NCBI GenBank assembly: GCA_017479385.1
Contig: JAFVCE010000015.1
Coordinates: forward strand, 1-64,000
Length of the DNA: 64,000 nt
Source of the DNA: Bacteroidales bacterium
GTDB taxonomy: Bacteria > Bacteroidota > Bacteroidia > Bacteroidales > P3
Direction of reading: 5' to 3'
In this document: positions 17,413-26,446 of the stretch, in pieces
Numbering within the stretch: the stretch's first letter is position 1
Layout of the letters: every line of letters starts with the position of its first letter
Notes under the pieces: model-generated
What the model saw: the letters and a program-made list of their open reading frames with translations, nothing else
What the model was told of the DNA's origin: nothing
Database searches by the model: none
Made by a program: the position numbers and the translations under genes

Positions 17413-18339
17413 ATGGATTGTCAGACGACACTGAATAAAGAATTTAGACTAACAGGTCCAGGCCTGCATACAGGCCGCACGGTTACGGTAACCGTGAAAC
17501 CAGCTCCCGACAACTTTGGAATAGCATTCCGTCGAATAGATAGAAACAATATTATTACTCAACCGGCTTTAGCATCCTTGGTAGGCGAAACGTCGCGTGG
17601 CACAACTCTCGGGTGTGGACGGCACAGTATTGCCACCATTGAGCATTTGATGTCGGCCCTGCACGGCATGAACATCGATAACGCCTTGATAGAATTGGAT
17701 GGCGGCGAGGTGCCAATCATTGATGGGTCGGCGCGTCCATGGATACTGCAACTACTACGTGTGGGCGTGAAGAAAGGCTCGGCAGAAAGAAAGGTATACA
17801 CCATCAACGATCCGCTGCATTTCGAATATGCTCCAACAGGATCGGTTTTTGATGTCGAACCCTGCGACCATTTCTCTGTTCATTGCAGCATCGACTTCCC
17901 CAATAGCGTCATAGGTCAACAGCAGGCAGAAATGAATGACTTTTCTGAATATGTCAAAGAGATTGCTCCCTGCCGCACTTTTGTATTTCTACATGAAATA
18001 GAGCCCCTGATGCACCTCAACTTGATAAAAGGAGGAAGCCTTGACAATGCCTTGGTGTTTGTGAATAAGGAACTAACAGTACGGCAGTTGAAGCGTCTGG
18101 CCAAAATATTCAACAAGGACATAGCCAACTTTAAGGTGCACGATGGAGTGCTCAACACCACCGATCCCTACTTCCCTAATGAGCCTGCACGCCACAAGTT
18201 GCTTGATTTTATAGGCGATGTCCGCCTTGTAGGTGTGCCACTCAATGCACGTTTCTCAATACATAAACCTGGGCACAAGGCCAACAATGCTTTTGCCCGT
18301 TACATAGTAGATTATATCAAGAAAACACCACAACAATAA
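17413..18339 (+). CDS. lpxC: UDP-3-O-acyl-GlcNAc deacetylase LpxC
   Basis: 308 residues. LpxC is the zinc-dependent committed step of lipid A synthesis. Zinc and catalytic motifs are present: TIEHLMSAL (His78), ARHKLLDFIGD and the terminal HKPGHKANNAFA, with the GGEVPIIDGSA loop. Most Bacteroidota carry LpxC fused to a FabZ dehydratase domain (about 460 residues). Here the protein stops right after the deacetylase and lpxA follows 4 bp later, so no FabZ remains at this locus. The complete active-site set argues against a broken enzyme. Confidence 0.95.
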   Translation: MDCQTTLNKEFRLTGPGLHTGRTVTVTVKPAPDNFGIAFRRIDRNNIITQPALASLVGETSRGTTLGCGRHSIATIEHLMSALHGMNIDNALIELDGGEVPIIDGSARPWILQLLRVGVKKGSAERKVYTINDPLHFEYAPTGSVFDVEPCDHFSVHCSIDFPNSVIGQQQAEMNDFSEYVKEIAPCRTFVFLHEIEPLMHLNLIKGGSLDNALVFVNKELTVRQLKRLAKIFNKDIANFKVHDGVLNTTDPYFPNEPARHKLLDFIGDVRLVGVPLNARFSIHKPGHKANNAFARYIVDYIKKTPQQ

Positions 18340-18343
18340 AGAT

Positions 18344-19132
18344 ATGAAGCTTTACGATCTGCATCCCGATGCAAAGATTGGCGAAAAAGTAACCATCTCC
18401 AATTTTACAACAATATGCGAGGATGTCGAAATTGGCGACAATACCTGGATTGGCCCCAATGTAACTATATTCCCTGGCGCGAGAATAGGCAAGAATTGCA
18501 AAATCTTTCCGGGGACAGTTATTGCAGCCGTGCCGCAGGATCTTAAATTTGCAGGCGAATATACCACCGTTGAAATTGGAGATAACAACACCATACGTGA
18601 GTGCTGCACCATAAATAGAGGTACCTCTGCCTCGGGTAAAACTGTCATTGGTAATGGTAACTTGCTTATGGCCTATGTTCATGTGGCACACGATTGTGTT
18701 GTTGGAAACATGTGTGTTTTGGCCAACAACTCGACTTTGGCTGGACATGTCATCTTGGGCGACTATGTCATTTTGGGTGGAAAAACTGCTTGTTTGCAGT
18801 TCATTCACATAGGTTCGCATGTCATCACTCAAGGAGGAGCCTTGATTGATAAGGACATCCCGCCCTTTGTTAAAGCCGCTCGCTACCCCATACAGTACGC
18901 CGGTGTTAACTCTTTAGGTTTGCAACGCCGTGGATTCTCTCGCGTAAGTATCAATATCATCACCGACATCTACCGCTACATTTTCCAGAAAGGACTTATA
19001 GTGTCAGATGCTGTTGAGTTGGTGAAAGAACACTACGGTAATACCGACGAGGGCAAACAGGTGCTGGCATTCATTGGTAATGCAAACACAGGTCTTCTTA
19101 GGGGCTATGCTTTTATGAAGAAAAACGATTAG
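18344..19132 (+). CDS. lpxA: UDP-GlcNAc O-acyltransferase LpxA
   Basis: 262 residues. LpxA transfers a hydroxyacyl chain from ACP to UDP-GlcNAc, the first step of lipid A synthesis. The N-terminal two thirds are left-handed beta-helix hexapeptide repeats (for example ARIGKNCKIFPGTVI, VVGNMCVLANNSTLAGHVILG). The catalytic His lies in AYVHVAHDC. The C-terminal helical domain begins near NSLGLQRRGFS. It directly follows lpxC, so two early lipid A steps are co-expressed. Confidence 0.97.
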   Translation: MKLYDLHPDAKIGEKVTISNFTTICEDVEIGDNTWIGPNVTIFPGARIGKNCKIFPGTVIAAVPQDLKFAGEYTTVEIGDNNTIRECCTINRGTSASGKTVIGNGNLLMAYVHVAHDCVVGNMCVLANNSTLAGHVILGDYVILGGKTACLQFIHIGSHVITQGGALIDKDIPPFVKAARYPIQYAGVNSLGLQRRGFSRVSINIITDIYRYIFQKGLIVSDAVELVKEHYGNTDEGKQVLAFIGNANTGLLRGYAFMKKND

Positions 19133-19145
19133 TGGGGGTAGCCAC

Positions 19146-19562
19146 CTACCTTGCATGTATCATTGTGGTCTCTACAATGGCCACGATATGTCCATCGGTC
19201 TGACGGGTTATAGTTGTGCGATATAGGGCGGTGCTACGACCATGATGAACGCTTGATGCGGTTGCAACAAGTACTCCCTCTTTGGCTGGTGCCAAGTAGT
19301 TAATATTTGCATTCAGCGACACCCAATGCAACGTGTTGCTTTCGTACTCGTCAGTGTTAGCAGCAACGGCAACGGCGAAGTCGGCAAGTGTGAATAAAGC
19401 TCCGCCCATGACGGTTCCAAGGGCGTTGCATAACTGCTGGTTCAACGTAAAACGACATTGACAGGTGTGTTGCTCTACCTTATCAATTTCAATAAATGTT
19501 TGTTCGGTGGCATACCTATCGGCGGAGAAAATCTGTTTTGCTAACGAGGTTAAATCTTTCAT
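19146..19562 (-). CDS. PaaI-type hotdog thioesterase
   Basis: 138 residues with one hotdog domain: NALGTVMGGALFTLADFAVAVAAN carries the conserved Gly-Gly and Asp of the PaaI/YigI group, and INYLAPAKEGVLVATAS and HHGRSTALYRTTI follow. It should hydrolyse an acyl- or aryl-CoA thioester. It converges with lpxA across only 13 bp and starts 2 bp after the beta-barrel gene at 19565, so it is the last gene of the ugd run. Confidence 0.88.
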   Translation of the reverse strand: MKDLTSLAKQIFSADRYATEQTFIEIDKVEQHTCQCRFTLNQQLCNALGTVMGGALFTLADFAVAVAANTDEYESNTLHWVSLNANINYLAPAKEGVLVATASSVHHGRSTALYRTTITRQTDGHIVAIVETTMIHAR

Positions 19563-19564
19563 TA

Positions 19565-20230
19565 TTAGAATTTATAAGCTAAATGTAGCGAGAAAAGTCT
19601 ATTGAAAGCGCCTTTGTTCTCTCTCCAAATTCTATATGTCCCACTACCATTCTGTTTTGTAATGCTAAGCATCGATGTCTGCCACTGAGCCCCAACTCCC
19701 CAGTGGTGGCTGAGAAAATAGGTGGCATATACGAAGAATGGCAAAGCATCAACTTTCTTAAAATTGTCAGATGATGCCCTGTCATCAATACCGTTATTGG
19801 TAACACTTGCCCCCACAAGCAGTGCAGGTGCGATACCTGTAGATAGCCTTAATTGACCGTTGAGGGCAGTATAGCCTACGCTAATTGGTATTTCCACGTA
19901 GTTTGCCGATAACTGACGATTTGAGGCTTCGATGTAAGAGCCTTTCTGACTGAATCCTACGGCAATACCGATACGCCACGGCGACAGACCATCAGCATCT
20001 ATGCTAAATGTTGTTCCTATACCAGCATGCAGACCAATGTGGTTATAGTTGCCTGCACCATCGCCATCTATTTGGCTCATATTCATGCCAACAAATGCAA
20101 TTGCATCAAATCTGTTTTGAGCTTGAACGTGGAAAACGGTGGCAAAGATTAAAGCCATGCTCAACATACACCGTAAAAAAAGTACGTGGTGGGCAACTTG
20201 TCTTGTGTTCAATTGCGGTTTATTCAGCAT
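19565..20230 (-). CDS. Outer-membrane beta-barrel protein, PorT-like
   Basis: 221 residues from the ATG at 20230, which lies just after the stop of the previous gene. A longer frame upstream would overlap that gene heavily and is not used. A signal sequence (FLRCMLSMALIFATVFHVQAQ) precedes alternating beta strands: IGLHAGIGTTFSI, YVEIPISVGYTAL, GQLRLSTGIAPALLVG, with a C-terminal LFSLHLAYKF ending in aromatic Phe. This is the outer-membrane beta-barrel (PorT/OmpA-like) family of Bacteroidota. The cargo or ligand is unknown. Confidence 0.8.
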   Translation of the reverse strand: MLNKPQLNTRQVAHHVLFLRCMLSMALIFATVFHVQAQNRFDAIAFVGMNMSQIDGDGAGNYNHIGLHAGIGTTFSIDADGLSPWRIGIAVGFSQKGSYIEASNRQLSANYVEIPISVGYTALNGQLRLSTGIAPALLVGASVTNNGIDDRASSDNFKKVDALPFFVYATYFLSHHWGVGAQWQTSMLSITKQNGSGTYRIWRENKGAFNRLFSLHLAYKF

Positions 20231-20244
20231 TTCTTTATGCACAT

Positions 20245-22500
20245 TTACTCTCCCAATACTGCTGCCATTTCGGCAGAATCCCAATATGTAGTGTGGCGAA
20301 ATTCGTTGTTGGCATCTTTTTGACGACTTTCTGTTATGCGATCGCGTACCAGTTGTTGAATTGTTCGATACTCTGATAAGAGGCCGTTCCATTCGGTTTC
20401 GTCAATGCTTCGCCGTTGCAACAGTTCACACAACACCATATAGGCATGTCGCACCTTTGCCAATGGATAGTCTCCCCACAATGCATCCAGCCGATTGTGT
20501 ATGTCCTGCCACGAGTCAAGCACGCCATTTTCTATGTCTTCAAGCATGGCATCCAAGTCCTTACCAGCTATCAACTGTCCACCAATGTTGACCCACCTCT
20601 GCACTCGATCGGTATCACCGAGGTTTGTAGGTGGAAGATTTGAGCCATAATGTTTGGTAAGAACAGATATGGCATAGTAAATAAGCATCTCCCTGTAAGC
20701 GCGATATGCTTCGCCTGGTTTAAGCAATATCGTTCTACGCTTACCACGTTCCATACCATAGGCTACGACTTCGGTCGCACCATTATCTTTATACGACCGC
20801 TCCGTCCACATTCTAATCAAGTCTCTTGCTACAAGCATCTCTTCGGCAATATCGGGAGCAAAGGGCGAAAACTCAATGTGTTGACGTTTTAATGTGCGTT
20901 TATCGCGAGCTGCAAATTTGGTGATGTTGCGGTGTAGGGCATACATATTGTACATCCACCAATAGGCTGGCATCACCTCAAGTTGGTTCTTTCTCGTGTT
21001 GTTGTTTACCAACGAGAATGGCAATGTTATGTTCAGTTCATGAGGATAGTCGGCCTTAGCCAGCAGGGTATATGATGCAAAGCGCGACGAGTGCTTGACG
21101 CTACTGCACAGCGCAGGCCAAAAGCCACGTCCTGCTTGCAGCTCACCATCGGCAGTTCTGCCATTGTGGTTGCTCCCAAGTGTGGCACCAGCAGCCACAT
21201 TGCTTTGTCCCATTGTGAGTGCAGCTATGAGAAACGAGTTGTTGTGGTGTTGCTCGTGAGACGGAAAGATCATACTATTCCCCACCTCACAACGTGCTAA
21301 AGTGCTGTTGTCGCCCACTACGCTATCGTTCAGCCGCAGGCCAAACTCCAACCTCACATTCTCTCCCAATACAAAACGTTCGGCTATTACGCCATGGGTA
21401 ATCGTACAGTTGTCGGCAATAATGCCATCAATCAATGCCACGGCGTTGCGAATGCTCACATGGTTGCCTATGCTACCACGAGTGCATGATGACATTTGGG
21501 CAAACCTTTGCATCAATTTATTTCGGTTGCGAAACCGAGCCCAAAGGTAGGCATCACCCACCGTCATGCCCTTAAAGGGGCTAATACTTCGTCCGCCATT
21601 CTCGTTCATCACGGCTATACTCACCCCGTCTGTGCTAAACGATAATTCGCCGACACCTGCAATGTTACAGTCGTGGCCTATCGATATGTTGCTTATCAGC
21701 GAACAACGTTCGATGGTTGTATTGTCTCCTATTGTGCAATCTTTGAGATTAGAGGCCGTGATTACGCAGTTGTTGCCAATCGATATTTGTCCTTCCAGAT
21801 GGCAATCACGCATGGCGAAAGTGCTTGAGGCAACAGTTACTTCGCTCCAATCACCGCTGCGGTTGCCTTGTGCTTCAAGGCTGTGTATTTCTTCAGGCGT
21901 CAGATGCCGATACAATCCCAGCGACATTCGTAGACTTTCGGCACCACAAAACACAATGCCCTGCATACCCAGTGCGCGTGCTGATGCAACGTTGGTAGCG
22001 TTGTCGTCAATGAATATGCACTCCTCGGGCTTAAGATGATAGCGGTTTAATAGCACTTGGAATAGCCTCGGATCGGGTTTCACAAGCCCCTCGTCGCCAC
22101 TCACTACATAGTGATCTATCTTTTGCAGTATTTGAAAACGCTTTCTTGCATCGGGGAAAGTCTCACTGCTCCAGTTGGTAAGCCCATATATGGCTGTGTC
22201 GGGCATGCATTTTAGTTCGTCTATCAGCGCACTCATGCCGTCAACTTCACCCGTCAACATATCGTCCCACTTCGACCTGTAGCACTCTATGGCTTCGGCG
22301 TACTCGGGAAATTTCTGTTTCAAACTGGCTATACACTCGGCTTGTGGGGCACCAGCATCAATTGTGTTGCGCCATTCGGCGTTGGCCACGTGGCGTAGAA
22401 AGAACCAACTGCGAGCCTCGTCGCCAAACAAGTTGGCGTAAAAAACCTCTGGTTGCCATCGCACAAGTACGTTGCCAAAGTCGAATATTATGTTCCTCAT
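20245..22500 (-). CDS. HAD phosphatase fused to DUF4954
   Basis: 751 residues. Residues 1-195 are a HAD-superfamily hydrolase of the YihX type: motif I IIFDFGNVLV, motif II GLTNW, motif III Lys in GLVKPDPRLF and motif IV IFIDDNATN, a family that includes sugar-phosphate phosphatases. From about residue 197 (YRHLTPEEIHSLEAQG) the protein matches DUF4954, whose hexapeptide-repeat region suggests a nucleotide-sugar or acyl transferase fold (IGNNCVITASNLKDCTIGDNT). DUF4954 proteins are normally separate, about 650 residues. The gene lies 12 bp after rfbB, which points to sugar-nucleotide or surface-glycan metabolism. Confidence 0.85.
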   Translation of the reverse strand: MRNIIFDFGNVLVRWQPEVFYANLFGDEARSWFFLRHVANAEWRNTIDAGAPQAECIASLKQKFPEYAEAIECYRSKWDDMLTGEVDGMSALIDELKCMPDTAIYGLTNWSSETFPDARKRFQILQKIDHYVVSGDEGLVKPDPRLFQVLLNRYHLKPEECIFIDDNATNVASARALGMQGIVFCGAESLRMSLGLYRHLTPEEIHSLEAQGNRSGDWSEVTVASSTFAMRDCHLEGQISIGNNCVITASNLKDCTIGDNTTIERCSLISNISIGHDCNIAGVGELSFSTDGVSIAVMNENGGRSISPFKGMTVGDAYLWARFRNRNKLMQRFAQMSSCTRGSIGNHVSIRNAVALIDGIIADNCTITHGVIAERFVLGENVRLEFGLRLNDSVVGDNSTLARCEVGNSMIFPSHEQHHNNSFLIAALTMGQSNVAAGATLGSNHNGRTADGELQAGRGFWPALCSSVKHSSRFASYTLLAKADYPHELNITLPFSLVNNNTRKNQLEVMPAYWWMYNMYALHRNITKFAARDKRTLKRQHIEFSPFAPDIAEEMLVARDLIRMWTERSYKDNGATEVVAYGMERGKRRTILLKPGEAYRAYREMLIYYAISVLTKHYGSNLPPTNLGDTDRVQRWVNIGGQLIAGKDLDAMLEDIENGVLDSWQDIHNRLDALWGDYPLAKVRHAYMVLCELLQRRSIDETEWNGLLSEYRTIQQLVRDRITESRQKDANNEFRHTTYWDSAEMAAVLGE

Positions 22501-22512
22501 CGGCGATAGGTC

Positions 22513-23607
22513 TTATCGGTTGGCGTACATTTCTTGGTAGTATTTCATGTATTCGCCACTGGTGATGTTATCCATCCATGCTTGATTCTCAAGATACCAT
22601 TTGACGGTACGCTCAATACCCTCCTCAAATTGCAGTGAGGGTTGCCATCCCAACTCGGTCTTAAGTTTACGACTGTCAATAGCATAGCGCATATCGTGTC
22701 CGGCACGGTCGGTTACAAATGTTATTAGGTTGTCGTCTTCGCCATCGGCACGCCCAAGCAGACGGTCGACGGTGCGTATTAGAACCTTTATTAGATCAAT
22801 GTTTTTCCATTCGTTAAAGCCACCAATATTGTAGGTGTCGCCCACGCGCCCCTCATGAAAAATGAGGTCAATGGCACGAGCATGGTCTTCAACAAACAGC
22901 CAGTCGCGTACGTTTTCACCTTTGCCATATACTGGCAGAGGACGACGATGACGGATATTGTTGATAAACAATGGTATTAGCTTTTCGGGAAATTGGTAAG
23001 GACCGTAGTTGTTTGAGCAATTGCTTATCAAGGTGGGCATACCATAGGTGTCGTGGAAAGCGCGCACAAAATGGTCGCTACTGGCTTTGGCGGCGCTATA
23101 AGGACTGTGAGGATGATATGGTGTTTGCTCGGTGAAGAACGCAGTTCCACAGGGACCGCCACCGGGTTCATTGCCACCTTGGGGGTTGTCCATCTGCAAC
23201 GCACCGTATACTTCGTCGGTACTAATGTGGTAGAATCGTTTACCCTCGTAGTTGCCTTGCCAGCACATGTTGGCCGCTTGCAGCAGACTGAGTGTCCCCA
23301 TCACGTTGGTTTGGGCAAAGGTGAAAGGATCTTTGATGCTGCGGTCGACGTGGCTTTCGGCTGCCAGGTGTATGATGCCGTCGATGTTATGCTTGCGCAT
23401 CAGTGCCACAATGCTGTCAAAGTCGCATATATCCACATGCTCAAAGCAGTAGTTTTCGCGGTGCTCAACATCGGCAAGATTGGCCAAATTGCCAGCGTAG
23501 GTCAGTTTATCAGCGCACACAATGCGGTGTTGCGGATATTTGTTGACGAACAATCTCACCACGTGATTGCCTATAAATCCGGCTCCGCCGGTAATCATGA
23601 TATTCAT
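22513..23607 (-). CDS. rfbB: dTDP-glucose 4,6-dehydratase
   Basis: 364 residues, an extended short-chain dehydrogenase. NAD binding is at MITGGAGFIGNHVV. The catalytic Asp/Glu pair and Thr lie in HISTDEVYG, and the YxxxK motif in PYSAAKASSDH. Family-specific blocks are NCSNNYGPYQFPEKLIP and YNIGGFNEWKNIDL. It makes dTDP-4-keto-6-deoxyglucose, the precursor of rhamnose and related sugars. The rest of a dTDP-rhamnose set is not in the window. It lies 61 bp after ugd. Confidence 0.96.
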   Translation of the reverse strand: MNIMITGGAGFIGNHVVRLFVNKYPQHRIVCADKLTYAGNLANLADVEHRENYCFEHVDICDFDSIVALMRKHNIDGIIHLAAESHVDRSIKDPFTFAQTNVMGTLSLLQAANMCWQGNYEGKRFYHISTDEVYGALQMDNPQGGNEPGGGPCGTAFFTEQTPYHPHSPYSAAKASSDHFVRAFHDTYGMPTLISNCSNNYGPYQFPEKLIPLFINNIRHRRPLPVYGKGENVRDWLFVEDHARAIDLIFHEGRVGDTYNIGGFNEWKNIDLIKVLIRTVDRLLGRADGEDDNLITFVTDRAGHDMRYAIDSRKLKTELGWQPSLQFEEGIERTVKWYLENQAWMDNITSGEYMKYYQEMYANR

Positions 23608-23668
23608 GTTAATGTGTGTGTTTTGATGATTGGTTTAAGAAGTGGGATTTCTTGAGGAAACGAAATGT

Positions 23669-24913
23669 TTAGTCGCGGTTAAAGATATCGCGGGTGTAGA
23701 CCTTTTCTTTCACGTCGTCAAGGCAACTATCGTAGCGGTTTGCCAGTATGGCTTGGCTTTCGCGCTTGAAACGGTCAAGGTCGTTAACCACGATGCTGCC
23801 AAAGAACGTGGTGCCGTCGGGCAACGATGGCTCGTAGATTATCACCTTTGCTCCCTTGGCTTTTATGCGTTTCATAACACCTTGAATGCTGCTTTGGCGG
23901 AAGTTGTCGCTACCGCTCTTCATGGTGAGCCTATACACGCCAATAATGCACTCATGCTCGCTACGGCTGCTCCAGTTGTTATTGGAGTCGTAGTAGGTGT
24001 AGTAACCTGCCTTTTTCAACACCTGATTGGCTATAAAGTCCTTGCGTGTGCGGTTGCTCTCCACAATGGCACGTATCAACTCTTCGGGTACGTCGGCATA
24101 GTTTGCCAAAAGTTGTTTGGTGTCTTTGGGCAAGCAGTAGCCACCATAGCCAAACGAGGGGTTGTTGTAGTGGGTGCCGATACGTGGGTCAAGGCACACA
24201 CCGTCTATGATTTGCTGTGTGTTGAGTCCCTTCATTTCGGCATAGGTGTCGAGCTCGTTAAAGTAGCTCACGCGCAATGCCAGATAGGTGTTGGCAAACA
24301 GTTTCACTGCTTCGGCTTCGGTTGAACCCATGTATAGCACTGGGGCATCGTGTTTTTCTGCTCCTTGCAGCAGCAAGTCGGCAAAAGCCTTTGCGCGCTC
24401 GGCCAGCGTGGGGTTGGTATGATCGTAGCCCACGATGATGCGACTGGGGTAGAGATTGTCGTAGAGGGCTTTACTTTCGCGCAGAAATTCGGGGGCAAAC
24501 ATCATGTTTTGGCACCCCAGTTGTTGCTTCAAATGGGCGGTATAACCCACGGGGACGGTGCTTTTGATGACCATCGTAGCCGATGGATTTACCTGCATCA
24601 CCTTGCTCACCACGTCCTCAACCGCGCTGGTGTCGAACGTGTTGCGAGTGCTGTCGTAGTTGGTTGGTGCAGCAATCACCACAAACTCTGCTCCTGCATA
24701 GCCCTGCTCCCAGTTGGTTGTGGCGCGGAGCGACAACTTACGGTTGGCAAGGTAGTCTTCAATCTCGTTGTCTTGTATGGGCGAGCGACGACGGTTGACC
24801 ATGTCAACACGCTCCTCTACAACGTCCACCGCCATTACGTCGTTGTGTTGCGCCAGCAATGTGGCTATCGACATGCCGACATACCCTGTGCCGGCTACTG
24901 CTATTTTTCCCAT
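23669..24913 (-). CDS. ugd: UDP-glucose 6-dehydrogenase family protein
   Basis: 414 residues from the ATG at 24913, just after an A/G-rich leader. The frame stays open 35 codons upstream, but the Rossmann motif [16 protein letters not shown] begins right after this ATG. The active-site Cys is in [16 protein letters not shown], with the catalytic Lys in [15 protein letters not shown]. It oxidises UDP-glucose (or a related nucleotide sugar) to the uronic acid for surface polysaccharides. It heads the minus-strand run that ends with the thioesterase at 19146. Confidence 0.93.
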   Translation of the reverse strand: MGKIAVAGTGYVGMSIATLLAQHNDVMAVDVVEERVDMVNRRRSPIQDNEIEDYLANRKLSLRATTNWEQGYAGAEFVVIAAPTNYDSTRNTFDTSAVEDVVSKVMQVNPSATMVIKSTVPVGYTAHLKQQLGCQNMMFAPEFLRESKALYDNLYPSRIIVGYDHTNPTLAERAKAFADLLLQGAEKHDAPVLYMGSTEAEAVKLFANTYLALRVSYFNELDTYAEMKGLNTQQIIDGVCLDPRIGTHYNNPSFGYGGYCLPKDTKQLLANYADVPEELIRAIVESNRTRKDFIANQVLKKAGYYTYYDSNNNWSSRSEHECIIGVYRLTMKSGSDNFRQSSIQGVMKRIKAKGAKVIIYEPSLPDGTTFFGSIVVNDLDRFKRESQAILANRYDSCLDDVKEKVYTRDIFNRD

Positions 24914-25041
24914 TTTCTCCTCTTTTTTATAGAAAAACACTGCTTTAACGCACATGTCCTTTTTATATTGTGCAGCCTCTGCATTTATGTTTTCAACGCA
25001 CGTTCTTCGCCCCACCAACCTATCATCGCCTGCATTGGTTG

Positions 25042-25096
25042 GGGCATGTTGGGACTTGATAGGGACTTGATAAGGACTTGATAGGGAGATGGTCCC
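25042..25096. repeat. 11-bp modular repeat, copy 3 (short variant)
   Basis: GACTTGATAGG, GACTTGATAAG and GACTTGATAGG follow each other in exact 11-bp phase at 25053, 25064 and 25075. Their complements contain ATCAAGTC, the same word as in the other copies. Nothing equivalent to the GTTCTTCAG arm is left in phase. It lies in the divergent gap between ugd and the alcohol dehydrogenase. The remaining part 24914-25041 is unremarkable. Confidence 0.7.
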
Positions 25097-25105
25097 TATA
25101 TGATA

Positions 25106-25164
25106 CTGATAATCAGGGACTTTGCTGTGGGTGATGGCTAAAGATGCAAGTGCTTGATTATCAG
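25106..25164. promoter_or_regulatory. Inverted CTGATAATCA pair, possible operator
   Basis: CTGATAATCA (25106-25115) is matched in inverse orientation by TGATTATCAG (25155-25164), 39 bp apart and 27 bp upstream of the -7 box at 25191. A similar word, TTGATAATCAGTTGCTAAT, lies upstream of the porP gene (62242-62260). It could bind a dimeric regulator; no regulator is assigned. Confidence 0.35.
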
Positions 25165-25190
25165 CATGCTAATATTTTTGGAAAAATGTT

Positions 25191-25198
25191 TATATTTG
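25191..25198 (+). promoter_or_regulatory. Alcohol dehydrogenase -7 box
   Basis: TATATTTG matches TAnnTTTG and is preceded by TTTTTGG about 15 bp upstream. It lies 65 bp before the ATG at 25263. Confidence 0.6.
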
Positions 25199-25262
25199 CA
25201 TTATTGGGCAAAAGCGAAGGCTTTTGACTAAAAAGGATGTAAAAAATTATAAATCAACATTT

Positions 25263-26429
25263 ATGGAAGGAAATTTTAGATACAGCAATCCCACTCATCT
25301 ATATTTTGGGCAGAAAGCCATGGAGTCGCTAAAGAAGGAGGTTGAAGCGTTTGGGCAAACGGTGATGCTTTGCTATGGAGGTGGGTCGATAAAGCGCAAC
25401 GGCATTTACGACAACGTGATGCAGGTGTTGCAGGCTGCAGGGAAAACGGTGGTTGACGATGGTGGTGTGATGCCTAACCCCACGATTGAGAAATTGAGAG
25501 AGGGTGCTGCAAAAGTGCGCGACAATAAGGTAGACTTGATATTGGCTGTTGGTGGTGGCTCTACTGTCGACTATGCCAAGGGTGTCAGTGTGTCGGCCTA
25601 TTGTGATGAAGACCCATGGCAAAAGTACTATGTGCGACAAGAAAACCCATCGTGCCCCATTGTGCCAGTGGGCGTGGTGCTCACCATGGTGGGTACCGGG
25701 AGCGAAATGAATGGTGGCAGCGTGATAACAAACCACGCCGAGGGCATGAAGATAGGCAAGGTGTTTCGCGACGATGTGTTCCCCCGCTTCACTATCCTCA
25801 ATCCAGAGTTTACCTTCACCGTGCCACAACGTCAGATGGTGGCTGGAGTATTCGACATTATGAGCCACATAATGGAGCAATATTTTGCTGGCGATGGCGA
25901 CTACACCACCGACTATATTGCCGAGGGACTGATGCGGTCGTTGATTCACAGCAGTCGCATTGCTGTGCGCGACCCTCGCAACTACGAGGCACGCTCGAAC
26001 ATAATGTGGACTGCCACGTGGGCATTGAACACGCTGCTCAAGTGTGGTAAGGGCGGCGACTGGATGGTGCACATGATAGGCCAAGCCATTGGTGCCCACA
26101 CCGATGCTACCCATGGCATGACGCTCTCGGCTGTATCATTGCCCTATTATAGGTTTATCATGCACGATGGGTTGCACAAGTTTGTGCGTTTTGCAAAGGT
26201 GGTATGGGATGTCGACCCCGCTGGCAAGACCGACGAGCAGGTGGCTAACGATGGGCTGCTGGCTCTTGAGGCTTGGATGCGCGAAGTTGGTGTGTCAATG
26301 CATAGCGCCGAACTGGGCGTTACGGAGCAGAATATTCCAGCCATTGCCGACAGCACATTCTTGTTGCCTGCTGGCTATCGACATCTCACTCGCGACGAAG
26401 TGATAAATATTCTCCGTCAGAGTCTTTGA
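25263..26429 (+). CDS. Iron-containing alcohol dehydrogenase (YqhD/BDH-like)
   Basis: 388 residues from the ATG at 25263; a TTG at 25224 is a weaker start. The NAD(P)-binding motif is LILAVGGGSTVDYAKGVS, and GVVLTMVGTGSEMNGGSVI follows. Metal ligands are in FDIMSHIMEQYF, ATHGMTLSAV and the preceding GAHTDATH. The arrangement matches the YqhD/butanol dehydrogenase branch, which usually uses NADPH to reduce aldehydes. It overlaps or abuts the glycosyltransferase gene, but no functional link is evident. Confidence 0.93.
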   Translation: MEGNFRYSNPTHLYFGQKAMESLKKEVEAFGQTVMLCYGGGSIKRNGIYDNVMQVLQAAGKTVVDDGGVMPNPTIEKLREGAAKVRDNKVDLILAVGGGSTVDYAKGVSVSAYCDEDPWQKYYVRQENPSCPIVPVGVVLTMVGTGSEMNGGSVITNHAEGMKIGKVFRDDVFPRFTILNPEFTFTVPQRQMVAGVFDIMSHIMEQYFAGDGDYTTDYIAEGLMRSLIHSSRIAVRDPRNYEARSNIMWTATWALNTLLKCGKGGDWMVHMIGQAIGAHTDATHGMTLSAVSLPYYRFIMHDGLHKFVRFAKVVWDVDPAGKTDEQVANDGLLALEAWMREVGVSMHSAELGVTEQNIPAIADSTFLLPAGYRHLTRDEVINILRQSL

Positions 26430-26446
26430 AACGCGCTGAAACTTTG

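Noticed and set aside
17413-18343. Frameshifted FabZ domain after lpxC
   Set aside because: Only 4 bp separate lpxC and lpxA, so no room exists for a displaced domain.
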